Positions 1 through 5,180 of a stretch of 5,180 nucleotides of DNA are shown here, piece after piece. The DNA is from Oscillospiraceae bacterium (GTDB lineage: Bacteria; Bacillota; Clostridia; Oscillospirales; Acutalibacteraceae): contig CADBPL010000028.1 of assembly GCA_902796535.1 (NCBI GenBank), positions 1 to 5,180 on the forward strand, in the 5' to 3' direction. The translations under genes were made by a program, and so were the position numbers. How positions within the stretch are numbered: position 1 is the first letter of the stretch; each line of letters begins with the position of its first letter. Below the pieces are notes generated by a model that saw only the letters and a program-made list of their open reading frames with translations, did no database searches and was not told where the DNA came from.

Positions 1-528
1 AGCGTAATCGTTGAGAGCCTTCGCCATGGGAGCCAGGCAGTTGGTGGTGCAGGAAGCGGCGGAGATGATCTGATCATCAGCCGTAAGCGTGTCGTTGTTG
101 ACGGAGAAAACGATGGTCTTGAGATCGTTGCCGGCGGGAGCGGAAATAACGACCTTCTTCGCGCCTGCATTGATGTGGGCCATGCTCTTGTCTTTGGAGC
201 AGTAGAAACCGGTGCATTCGAGAACGACGTCAACGTTCAGTTCGCCCCAGGGGCAGTTGACAGCGTCTTTTTCGGCATAGATCTTGAGAGTCTTGCCGTC
301 GACAGTGATGGTGCCCGCTTCGTCATCGGCTTCGACCGTGTGGGCGTTTTCGCCGATGCGGCCGCAGTAACCGCCCTGAGCGGTATCATACTTGAGAAGA
401 TGAGCCAGCATGGAGGGCTTGGTCAGATCGTTGATGGCAACGATCTCATAACCCTCTGCGTCGAACATCTGACGGAACGCAAGACGACCGATGCGGCCGA
501 ACCCGTTAATCGCAACTTTAACTGACAT
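1..528 (-). CDS. gap: Glyceraldehyde-3-phosphate dehydrogenase, type I (3'-truncated by window edge)
   Basis: Cytosolic glycolytic enzyme that oxidises glyceraldehyde 3-phosphate to 1,3-bisphosphoglycerate with NAD+ and phosphate. The visible 176 residues begin MSVKVAINGFGRIGRL. They contain the dinucleotide-binding loop GFGRIGR (residues 9-15), an Asp at the end of strand 2 (D34, in AINDL) as expected for NAD-preferring glycolytic forms, the segment ECTGFY (about 104-109), and the catalytic SCTTNCLAP motif with nucleophile C160. About 160 C-terminal residues, including the catalytic His and most of the phosphate-binding domain, lie beyond position 1. The start is the ATG at 526-528, with a GGAGGT ribosome binding site 8 nt upstream (537-542). 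It lies downstream of the Fe-alcohol dehydrogenase on the same strand but has its own promoter. QGG at residues 51-53 differs from the more usual QGR/QGK, a minor variation. Family assignment is near certain; a paralogue with a biosynthetic role is less likely given D34. Confidence 0.97.
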   Translation of the reverse strand, partial: MSVKVAINGFGRIGRLAFRQMFDAEGYEIVAINDLTKPSMLAHLLKYDTAQGGYCGRIGENAHTVEADDEAGTITVDGKTLKIYAEKDAVNCPWGELNVDVVLECTGFYCSKDKSMAHINAGAKKVVISAPAGNDLKTIVFSVNNDTLTADDQIISAASCTTNCLAPMAKALNDYA

Positions 529-536
529 GAATAGTT

Positions 537-542
537 ACCTCC
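537..542 (-). promoter_or_regulatory. Ribosome binding site of gap
   Basis: The minus strand reads GGAGGT, a full Shine-Dalgarno core, 8 nt before the ATG at 526-528. It fixes the gap start and fits a highly expressed gene. Confidence 0.85.
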
Positions 543-575
543 AATAGTTTATTTTGGGATTTTCTTACCGTGGCT

Positions 576-604
576 ATTTTATCTTTTCCCGGCGAAATAT
601 GCAA
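576..604 (-). promoter_or_regulatory. Sigma-A-type promoter of gap
   Basis: The minus strand carries TTGCAT (599-604) as -35 and TAAAAT (576-581) as -10, separated by exactly 17 nt. The expected transcript start is near 569, giving a leader of about 40 nt before the ATG. It lies in an AT-rich spacer between two GC-rich genes. It would allow gap to be transcribed apart from the upstream alcohol dehydrogenase. Seen in the sequence only; no start site is mapped. Confidence 0.7.
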
Positions 605-613
605 GCGATTTGA
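600..613. promoter_or_regulatory. Possible CcpA-binding cre site over the gap -35 box
   Basis: The plus strand reads TGCAAGCGATTTGA. It agrees with the palindromic cre form TGAAAGCGCTTTCA at 11 of 14 positions and keeps the central CG. It matches the looser form TGNAANCGNWNNCW at all but one position. It overlaps the -35 box (599-604), so binding there would be expected to block RNA polymerase. The match is imperfect and could be chance; no ccpA gene is in the window. Confidence 0.35.
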
Positions 614-692
614 GCAATTTGAAAAAACTTTCGTGACTTCAACCAAATATTGCCCGATTCGTCGGCTGTTTTTGCATAATCTGACCTCTTTT

Positions 693-1796
693 TTACAGGC
701 TGAGCAGGGATTTTTCGGCGTCCGCAGCAGTGAAGCCGCCGGGCGTGCAGCGAAAATTGGCCGGCGCAGTCTGCCAGCGCTTCACCTGCTGCGCCACAAC
801 AGCCGGATCAATGGGCAGGCCGTGGCAATCGGCCAGCTCGTCGATCACGGTCAGGATCTGCTCCCGGTCGTCGTTCAGCAGCGAAAGCAGCGAGGCCGCC
901 CGCGCGGGCTCATACTGCTCGGCGCGGCGGAACAGTTCGCCGAAAAACGCGGCGCAGGCGCGGCCGTGCGGCACGCCGTAATGCTCGGTGAGAATATAAC
1001 CGGCCTGATGCGGAAACAGGGTGCCGCACTGATTGAGCGTAAAGCCGGCGTCGAGAGAAGCGTGATAGAGCAGCCGGCGCTGTTCGTCGCCGGGCAGCTC
1101 GCGCGTTTGGTGCATCCGTTTGAGTTCCCGCCAGATTTTCGGCAGGCACGCCGCGGCAAACGTGGCCGCCACTTCGCCGCATTTGGGGCCGAGCCAGCCC
1201 TCGGCGGCGTGCATGAACGCATCCAGCGCGGTGGACGCCGTGACCGAAAACGGGCAGGACGCCGTATAGCGCCAATCGGCCAGCACCAGCTTGAAATAGA
1301 CCTTTTCGCCCTTGATGCTGTGCTTGACGCCCCGGGTGTCGGTCAGCACGCTCACGCCGGAGATCTCACTGCCTGTGCCAGCGGTGGTGCCCACGCCGAC
1401 GGTGGGCAAAGGCTCGGCTGTAAACTGCATTTTGTACACGTCGTCCGCTTCCATATCCGGATGGGCGGCAAAAAGCGCGACCGCCTTGCTCGCATCGAGC
1501 GCGGAGCCGCCGCCGATGCCGATCATGAATTCTGCGCCGCAGTCCCGCGCGGCCTGACCCGCCTGACGGCAGGTTTCGGTTTTGGGGTTCTGCTCAATGC
1601 GGTCAAACACCGCGTGGCGCACACAGACGCTGTCGAGCGCCGCCTGCATTTCGTTTAACGCGCCGCTTTGCCTTGCGCCGCTGCCGCCCGTAACGATCAG
1701 GCAGCTCTGCCCGAGGTCACGCAGGCGCTGCGCCTGCGCCTGCACCACGTGTTCGCCGCCGATGATGCGCACCGGCATATAAAAATCATAACTCAT
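693..1796 (-). CDS. Iron-containing alcohol dehydrogenase (group III)
   Basis: Predicted cytosolic Fe(II)-dependent NAD(P)H alcohol dehydrogenase/aldehyde reductase of 367 aa, slightly shorter than the usual 380-400. It has the N-terminal nucleotide-binding domain with GGGSALDASKA (residues 95-105) and TTAGTGSE (137-144). All four metal ligands of the family can be placed by spacing: D192 and H196 (DAFMH), H263 (FPHQ) and H277 (VPHG). The metal site therefore looks intact. The position matching the NAD-selecting Asp of FucO appears to be Gly (IVTGGS, G37), which would tolerate NADP(H). The start is the ATG at 1794-1796, with GAAGGAG 7 nt upstream. The frame stays open to 1862, but a longer start would place the promoter -10 inside the gene, so it is rejected. 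It precedes gap on the same strand with a 164-nt gap and diverges from the Rnf operon. The substrate cannot be read from sequence; butanol, ethanol or lactaldehyde-type reductases all belong to this family. Confidence 0.93.
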   Translation of the reverse strand: MSYDFYMPVRIIGGEHVVQAQAQRLRDLGQSCLIVTGGSGARQSGALNEMQAALDSVCVRHAVFDRIEQNPKTETCRQAGQAARDCGAEFMIGIGGGSALDASKAVALFAAHPDMEADDVYKMQFTAEPLPTVGVGTTAGTGSEISGVSVLTDTRGVKHSIKGEKVYFKLVLADWRYTASCPFSVTASTALDAFMHAAEGWLGPKCGEVAATFAAACLPKIWRELKRMHQTRELPGDEQRRLLYHASLDAGFTLNQCGTLFPHQAGYILTEHYGVPHGRACAAFFGELFRRAEQYEPARAASLLSLLNDDREQILTVIDELADCHGLPIDPAVVAQQVKRWQTAPANFRCTPGGFTAADAEKSLLSL

Positions 1797-1803
1797 GGTT
1801 TTT

Positions 1804-1810
1804 CTCCTTC
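1804..1810 (-). promoter_or_regulatory. Ribosome binding site fixing the alcohol dehydrogenase start
   Basis: The minus strand reads GAAGGAG, 7 nt before the ATG at 1794-1796. This selects the internal ATG over the in-frame ATG at 1860-1862, which sits within the -35 region and would be upstream of the predicted transcript start. Confidence 0.85.
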
Positions 1811-1833
1811 CCGGATTTATTTCAACATTTTGT

Positions 1834-1862
1834 ATTGTAGCAGACGCGGAACGAAAAATCAA
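1834..1862 (-). promoter_or_regulatory. Sigma-A-type promoter of the alcohol dehydrogenase gene
   Basis: The minus strand has -35 TTGATT (1857-1862), a 17-nt spacer and -10 TACAAT (1834-1839). Transcription would begin near 1827, leaving a leader of about 30 nt with the Shine-Dalgarno sequence. The boxes are close to consensus and correctly placed relative to the chosen ATG. Confidence 0.75.
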
Positions 1863-1880
1863 TTAAAAACAAAACGTGCT

Positions 1881-1923
1881 CCGCCTGAAAAGCCGGAAAA
1901 GAGCGATTCCGGCAGAAAGGCGG
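1881..1923. repeat. Two-part imperfect inverted repeat (hairpin) between divergent promoters
   Basis: The outer arms CCGCCT (1881-1886) and AGGCGG (1918-1923) form 6 bp. The inner arms GCCGGAA (1892-1898) and TTCCGGC (1907-1913) form 7 bp around an 8-nt loop. The two stems are separated by small A-rich internal bulges. No uridine run follows on the plus strand. On the minus strand the inner stem is followed by only four T, so it is a poor intrinsic terminator. It lies about 20 nt upstream of the alcohol dehydrogenase -35 and about 65 nt upstream of the Rnf-operon -35. It could be a regulator-binding palindrome, a degenerate terminator or an unselected structure. Confidence 0.5.
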
Positions 1924-1987
1924 GACGCTTCGTCTGCTGTTGCGCAAATGCCGCATCGCTTCACGATCAAATTGCATAATTTTTTTC

Positions 1988-2016
1988 TTGCTTTGGTAAG
2001 AAATTTGTATTATAAT
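1988..2016 (+). promoter_or_regulatory. Sigma-A-type promoter of the apbE-rnf operon
   Basis: -35 TTGCTT (1988-1993), a 17-nt spacer and a perfect -10 TATAAT (2011-2016). The predicted start is near 2023, giving a leader of about 35 nt to the apbE ATG, too short for a riboswitch. A T-rich tract precedes the -35. This is the best promoter on the plus strand; none of comparable quality is seen before the later genes, so it probably drives the whole operon. Confidence 0.8.
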
Positions 2017-2044
2017 CTGTAACCGGAGAAACTTGTGCAGAAAC

Positions 2045-2050
2045 GGGAGG
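2045..2050 (+). promoter_or_regulatory. Ribosome binding site of apbE
   Basis: GGGAGG lies 7 nt before the ATG at 2058-2060 and supports that start. Confidence 0.8.
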
Positions 2051-2057
2051 CGGACAA

Positions 2058-3077
2058 ATGAAAAAAAAGCTTTTGTTCGCCGTTCTTATTCTGCTGGCCG
2101 CCGCCACGGCTGGTTCGATCGTTTACGACTGGGTCGTCTCAAAAACCGTGACCGACGATTTTTTTGCCATGGACACCACCGTGAGCGTTCGGTACACCGG
2201 CCGGGTGCAGCAGGACGAGATCGACCGAATCAGAGCGGCCGTGCTGCATCTGGACACTGACGTGCTTTCACGCACGAGCGAAAAATCGGAAATCGCGGCG
2301 GTCAACCGCGGCCACGGCGGAACGGTCGACAGGCAAACGGCCGCCTGGCTGCAAACGCTGCGTGAACTGGAAAACAAAAGCGGCTATGCCTTCACAGCTG
2401 ACCTGGGCGCGCTGACGGAGCTTTGGGGCATCGGCACCGAAAACGAGCGCGTGCCGGACGATGATGAGATCCGGGCGGTTCTGGCGCACATTAAAAAATG
2501 GAACGTCGACGGCACGAAGGTGACGGTTGACGACGGCGCGATCCTCGACCTGGGCGCAGTCGGCAAGGGCATTGCCTGCGACGAAATAAAAAACGGACTG
2601 CAAAAAACAAAAGCCAAAAAAGCCATTGCCGCCGTGGGCGGCAGCGTCCTGTTATATGCCAAAGACCCGAACGCGGTGTTCCGCGTGGGCATTCGCGACC
2701 CGCGGGGCGAGGTCAACGATTACGCCGCCATCCTCACCGCCGGCAGCGGGTGCATTTCCACCTCGGGCAGCTATGAGCGCGTGTTCACCGCGCCGGACGG
2801 CAAAGCCTACCACCACATTTTTGACCCGGCCACCGGCCGCCCCGCGCGCAGCGGGCTGCAAAGCGTGACCGTGCTGTGCGACAGCGGACTGCTCAGCGAC
2901 GCGCTTTCCACCGCCTGCTTCGTGCTGGGCTGCGAAAAGAGCGTCGGGCTGCTGCAGGCTTACGGCGCCAAAGCGGTGTTTATTACCGAGGATGACCGCG
3001 TGCTCACCGTGGGCGACCTTGCCGGTCGGCTGGAGCTCACCGCCGAGCGATATGCTTTTGCCGGGGAGGCAACATGA
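2058..3077 (+). CDS. apbE: FAD:protein FMN transferase, ApbE family, membrane-anchored
   Basis: Mg2+-dependent enzyme that uses FAD to attach FMN through a phosphoester bond to a Thr/Ser in target proteins, typically the RnfG and RnfD subunits of Rnf complexes. The product is 339 aa. Residues 1-22 (MKKK, then a hydrophobic run) form an N-terminal signal anchor. It has no Cys, so it is not a typical lipoprotein, and the catalytic domain should face outward. Family motifs in order: AMDTT (37-41), a SEIAAVN segment (77-83), LWGIG (122-126), DLGAVGKGIACD (164-175), AAVGGS (191-196), STSGSYER (234-241), YHHIFDPATGRPA (251-263) and SDALSTA (280-286). The last includes the D281/T285 pair of the DxxxT metal site. 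Length and motifs are those of an intact enzyme. It is the first gene of an operon leading to rnfC, and its stop overlaps the next start by 4 nt, which points to Rnf flavinylation as its job. The target proteins are outside the window. Confidence 0.96.
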   Translation: MKKKLLFAVLILLAAATAGSIVYDWVVSKTVTDDFFAMDTTVSVRYTGRVQQDEIDRIRAAVLHLDTDVLSRTSEKSEIAAVNRGHGGTVDRQTAAWLQTLRELENKSGYAFTADLGALTELWGIGTENERVPDDDEIRAVLAHIKKWNVDGTKVTVDDGAILDLGAVGKGIACDEIKNGLQKTKAKKAIAAVGGSVLLYAKDPNAVFRVGIRDPRGEVNDYAAILTAGSGCISTSGSYERVFTAPDGKAYHHIFDPATGRPARSGLQSVTVLCDSGLLSDALSTACFVLGCEKSVGLLQAYGAKAVFITEDDRVLTVGDLAGRLELTAERYAFAGEAT

Positions 3078-3454
3078 AAAAACTCATCAGGCCGCTTGAC
3101 CTTGTTTTGATCGCCGCGCTGCTTTTAGCGGGCGGCGGGCTGTGGCTGGCGCGTTCCCGCGCCGCCGCAGGCGTGACCGCTGTGGTGCTCGTCAGGGGGC
3201 GGGAAGAACGGCGCATCGATCTGACCAAAGTCGAAGCGCCCTACGAAATACGGTTAAGCACGACCCCTGCCGTAACGCTCGCCGTGGAACCGGGCGCCAT
3301 TCGGTTTTCCGAAGCGAACTGCCGCGACAGGCTGTGTGTGAAAACCGGCAGGCTGACCAGAGCCAACGATTCGGCCACCTGCCTGCCCGCGCGGGTCACG
3401 GTTCGCCTCATCGGAAAAACAAGCGGCAGCAGCGTGGACGCCGCAGTTTATTAA
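3074..3454 (+). CDS. NusG domain II-containing small membrane-anchored protein
   Basis: A 126-aa protein with a short basic N-terminus and one membrane segment (about residues 8-25), followed by an outward-facing domain resembling the family called NusG domain II. The recognisable block is IRFSEANCRDRLCVKTG (residues 76-92), followed by an ATCLPARVTV segment (101-110). These give three cysteines, C83, C88 and C103, at the places where the family usually keeps them. It lacks the NGN and KOW domains of true NusG, so it is not a transcription elongation factor. The ATG overlaps the apbE stop as ATGA, with GGGGAGG (3063-3069) 4 nt upstream, so the two are probably translationally coupled. The family is often found beside apbE and rnf genes in clostridia (from memory, not searched). 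The function is unknown; the Cys set allows a redox, metal-binding or disulfide role, but that is inference. Confidence 0.85.
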   Translation: MKKLIRPLDLVLIAALLLAGGGLWLARSRAAAGVTAVVLVRGREERRIDLTKVEAPYEIRLSTTPAVTLAVEPGAIRFSEANCRDRLCVKTGRLTRANDSATCLPARVTVRLIGKTSGSSVDAAVY

Positions 3455-3460
3455 GGAAGG
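3453..3460 (+). promoter_or_regulatory. Ribosome binding site deciding the TTG start of the Gx-transporter gene
   Basis: AAGGAAGG lies 9 nt before TTG 3470-3472. An in-frame TAA at 3452-3454 (also the stop of the previous gene) closes the frame just upstream. The first in-frame ATG comes only at codon 50, inside the conserved region, so TTG is the best start. Confidence 0.8.
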
Positions 3461-3469
3461 AACAGAGCT

Positions 3470-4003
3470 TTGACAAATTCGGCTAAGGTTTACCGTGTGG
3501 CGCTGGCCGGTGTGCTCGGCGCGCAGGCGCTCGCCCTGTCGTGGCTGGAAAGCCTGCTGCCCGCCTTTCCGTTCCTGCCGCCCGGGTTCAAGCCGGGGCT
3601 GTCAAACATTGTGGTCATGTTCGCCGTTTCGCAGCTGAATCTGCCCACCGCCCTGTTTTTAGTGCTGATCAAAGCCGGGTTCGCCCTTGTCACCCGCGGC
3701 GCGACCGCCGCGCTGACGAGTCTGTTCGGCGGGCTGCTGAGCATGGGCGCGATGGCGCTGCTGCTGCGCCCCAAACGCAAAGTGTTCGGGCTGGTGGGCG
3801 TGGGCGTGTTCAGCGCGCTGATGCATAACCTCGGCCAGCTGCTGGCCGCCATGCTCCTCACCGGCACGGTTTCGCTGTTTTCCTATGCGCCGGCGCTGCT
3901 GGTGTTCGGCGTGCTCACCGGCACGGTGACGGGCTGCGTGCTGCGCGCAGTTATGCCGCTGCTCGAAAAACAAAGCAAGTATTTCGTTTCACACACCGGG
4001 TGA
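3470..4003 (+). CDS. Gx transporter family membrane protein (heptaprenyl diphosphate synthase component I-like)
   Basis: A 177-aa, very hydrophobic protein with about five or six membrane segments (roughly 8-27, 44-58, 60-76, 83-99, 104-131 and 138-163). It has the family's loop ESLLPAFPFLPPGFKPGLSN (27-46), which resembles substrate-binding loops of ECF-transporter S components, and a HNLGQ motif (119-123). Database names often call it 'heptaprenyl diphosphate synthase component I', but it lacks the Asp-rich motifs of a prenyl synthase, and the Gx-transporter label fits the fold better. The start is TTG, supported by AAGGAAGG and a closed upstream frame. It begins 15 nt after the NusG-II gene and is followed 49 nt later by rnfC. 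The substrate is unknown. Context suggests a flavin, precursor or isoprenoid-linked compound needed for Rnf, but this is not shown by sequence. Confidence 0.85.
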   Translation: MTNSAKVYRVALAGVLGAQALALSWLESLLPAFPFLPPGFKPGLSNIVVMFAVSQLNLPTALFLVLIKAGFALVTRGATAALTSLFGGLLSMGAMALLLRPKRKVFGLVGVGVFSALMHNLGQLLAAMLLTGTVSLFSYAPALLVFGVLTGTVTGCVLRAVMPLLEKQSKYFVSHTG

Positions 4004-4052
4004 AGCGAATGTTGATAACGTCTTACAATCCATTGCCATAGGAGATGAAAGA

Positions 4053-5180
4053 ATGAAGGGATACTCCGCAAACGGTGTTCTCTCTGCCGTCAAAGAAGGC
4101 AGAGGCGGCGTTTTTGTCGCCCACAGCAAGAACACCGAAAACTGTGCCTGCGTCCGCTTCCCGAACCCCGAAAAGGTCGTTCTGCCCATGCAGCAGCATA
4201 TCGGCGCGCCCTGTGCGCCGGTGGTGAAGGTGGGCGACGAGGTCAAGGTCGGCCAGCTGATCGCAGACACGGACAAATTCGTCAGCGCACCCATTCACGC
4301 CACGGTTTCAGGCAAGGTCGCCGCCATTGGCGACGTCAAGCTGCCCAACGGCGTGATCTCTCAGGCGGTCACGATCGAATCCGACGGGGAAATGGCGCAG
4401 TTTGAGGGCATAGAACCGCCCCGCGTCAACAGCCGGGACGATTTCGTCAAGGCTGTGCGCGCCTCCGGTCTGGTCGGTCTTGGCGGTGCCGGGTTCCCCA
4501 CGCACGTGAAGCTCGCCTTTTCGCCGGACAAAAACATTGACACCTTAGTGGTCAACGCCGCGGAATGCGAGCCGTACATCACGGTCGACTACCGCGAATG
4601 CCTCGACAACACCGATTACATCATCAAAAGCCTGCTCGTGCTCAAGCAATATCTCGGCTTTCAGCAGGTCATCATCGCCGTGGAGGACAATAAGCCCAGG
4701 GCGATCGACAAGCTCAGCGAAACCATTCAAAAAATCGCGCCGGAAGAAAAAGGCATCCGCATCATGGCGCTTCGCTCCAAATACCCGCAGGGCGCCGAGA
4801 AAATGATGGTGCAGTCCGCCACCGGGCGCAAGGTGCCGCCCGGCAAGCTGCCCGCCGACGTGGGATGCGTGGTTATGAACGTGGCAAGCGTTGCGTTCAT
4901 TGCGCGCTACCTTGAAACGGGCAAGCCGCTGGTCAGCCGCTCGCTGACCGTGGACGGCTCCGCCATCCACACCCCGCAGAACGTGCGCGTGCCCATCGGG
5001 ACAAGCATTGACAGCATCATCGAATTCTGCGGCGGCTTCAAAGAAGAACCGTTCAAAATCATCACCGGCGGCCCGATGATGGGGCTTGCCATTATCGGCA
5101 CCGACCTGCCCGTGCTCAAGCAGAACAACGCCATTCTGGCCTTTGCCGACGGCACCTTCAAGGTCAAGCCCGAAACCGAC
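4053..5180 (+). CDS. rnfC: Electron transport complex subunit RnfC (3'-truncated by window edge)
   Basis: Peripheral cytoplasmic subunit of the Rnf complex, which couples electron flow between reduced ferredoxin and NAD+ to Na+ or H+ transport. The visible 376 codons stay in frame to the window end. An N-terminal barrel-sandwich region contains LPMQQHIGAP (44-53), VKVGDEVKVGQLIA (58-71) and VSAPIHATVSGKV (77-89). Next comes the flavin/NADH-binding block similar to the complex I 51-kDa subunit, GLVGLGGAGFPTHVKL (139-154) and NAAECEPYITVDYR (168-181). It is followed by the SLBB-like region and GGPMMG (339-344). The two CxxCxxCxxxC cluster motifs should follow just past the edge. The start is the ATG at 4053, with AGGAGA 7 nt upstream; an ATG at 4045 hits a stop after three codons. 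The conserved GG(I/V)HPP motif is GGVFVA here (18-23), and a CxC pair (C31, C33) follows. The remaining rnf genes are expected downstream. Confidence 0.95.
   Translation, partial: MKGYSANGVLSAVKEGRGGVFVAHSKNTENCACVRFPNPEKVVLPMQQHIGAPCAPVVKVGDEVKVGQLIADTDKFVSAPIHATVSGKVAAIGDVKLPNGVISQAVTIESDGEMAQFEGIEPPRVNSRDDFVKAVRASGLVGLGGAGFPTHVKLAFSPDKNIDTLVVNAAECEPYITVDYRECLDNTDYIIKSLLVLKQYLGFQQVIIAVEDNKPRAIDKLSETIQKIAPEEKGIRIMALRSKYPQGAEKMMVQSATGRKVPPGKLPADVGCVVMNVASVAFIARYLETGKPLVSRSLTVDGSAIHTPQNVRVPIGTSIDSIIEFCGGFKEEPFKIITGGPMMGLAIIGTDLPVLKQNNAILAFADGTFKVKPETD

Noticed and set aside
652..666. Possible terminator between alcohol dehydrogenase and gap
   Set aside because: It has only a 5-bp stem with a bulge and no following T-run on the minus strand. 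Readthrough into gap is possible, but termination is not supported.
570..1658. Long plus-strand open frame (362 codons) antisense to the alcohol dehydrogenase
   Set aside because: It is rich in Arg, Gly, Ala and His, has no family motif and no ribosome binding site, and lies opposite a gene with intact catalytic residues. It is an artefact of high-GC codon bias.
1797..1862. N-terminal extension of the alcohol dehydrogenase by 22 codons
   Set aside because: The extension covers the predicted -10 and -35 boxes, lacks a Shine-Dalgarno sequence, and precedes a well-placed GAAGGAG-ATG; family proteins start near the chosen Met.
1797..2057. Rex operator (TTGTTAA-like palindrome) in the divergent region
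   Set aside because: Rex control would suit these redox genes, but no symmetric TTGTnAAnnnnTTnACAA match was found; only a single half-like TTGGTAA is present.
2017..2057. FMN riboswitch in the apbE leader
   Set aside because: The leader is about 35 nt, far too short for an FMN riboswitch, and the conserved core sequences are absent.
2033..2260. Plus-strand open frame overlapping the start of apbE
   Set aside because: It is out of frame with a clearly recognisable apbE, has low-complexity composition and has no ribosome binding site of its own.
4012..4040. Possible promoter just before rnfC (TTGATA at 4012-4017)
   Set aside because: The hexamer at a 17-nt spacing is GCCATA, a poor -10, and the nearby TACAAT (4024-4029) is only 6 nt away. 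rnfC is better explained by the operon promoter.

Overview
The window reads as a high-GC, strongly codon-biased piece of a Firmicutes genome. The best guess is an anaerobic clostridial lineage of the Oscillospiraceae/Ruminococcaceae type. This rests on the gene content (Rnf complex start, NusG-domain-II protein, Gx-transporter protein, Fe-dependent alcohol dehydrogenase), on strong GGAGG ribosome binding sites, and on sigma-A-type promoters in short AT-rich spacers. No database search was possible, so the taxon is an inference.

Layout. Positions 1-528 (minus strand) hold the first 176 codons of a glycolytic glyceraldehyde-3-phosphate dehydrogenase, cut by the window edge. A 164-nt spacer (529-692) carries its promoter, with a CcpA/cre-like palindrome lying on the -35 box. 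Positions 693-1796 (minus) encode a complete iron-dependent alcohol dehydrogenase with its own promoter. A 261-nt divergent intergenic region (1797-2057) holds the alcohol dehydrogenase promoter, an imperfect two-part hairpin, and a near-consensus promoter for the plus-strand operon. From 2058 to the right edge the genes are all on the plus strand and tightly packed. They are an ApbE-type FAD:protein FMN transferase, a small membrane-anchored NusG-domain-II protein (4-nt overlap with apbE), a Gx-transporter/'heptaprenyl diphosphate synthase component I' family membrane protein with a TTG start, and rnfC. rnfC is cut at codon 376, before its ferredoxin-type cluster motifs.

How the genes fit together. 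The plus-strand operon looks like the front end of an Rnf (ferredoxin:NAD+ oxidoreductase, ion-pumping) operon. ApbE would attach FMN covalently to the Rnf flavoprotein subunits expected downstream (RnfG and RnfD). The two small membrane proteins between apbE and rnfC have no established job, and they are the most interesting part of the window as candidate Rnf assembly or flavin-supply factors. The two minus-strand genes also handle NAD(P)(H): GAPDH makes NADH in glycolysis, and the Fe-alcohol dehydrogenase can re-oxidise NAD(P)H while reducing aldehydes. The window is therefore a redox-balance neighbourhood, but co-regulation of the two strands is inference only. I see no RNA genes, mobile elements, CRISPR arrays or convincing intrinsic terminators.
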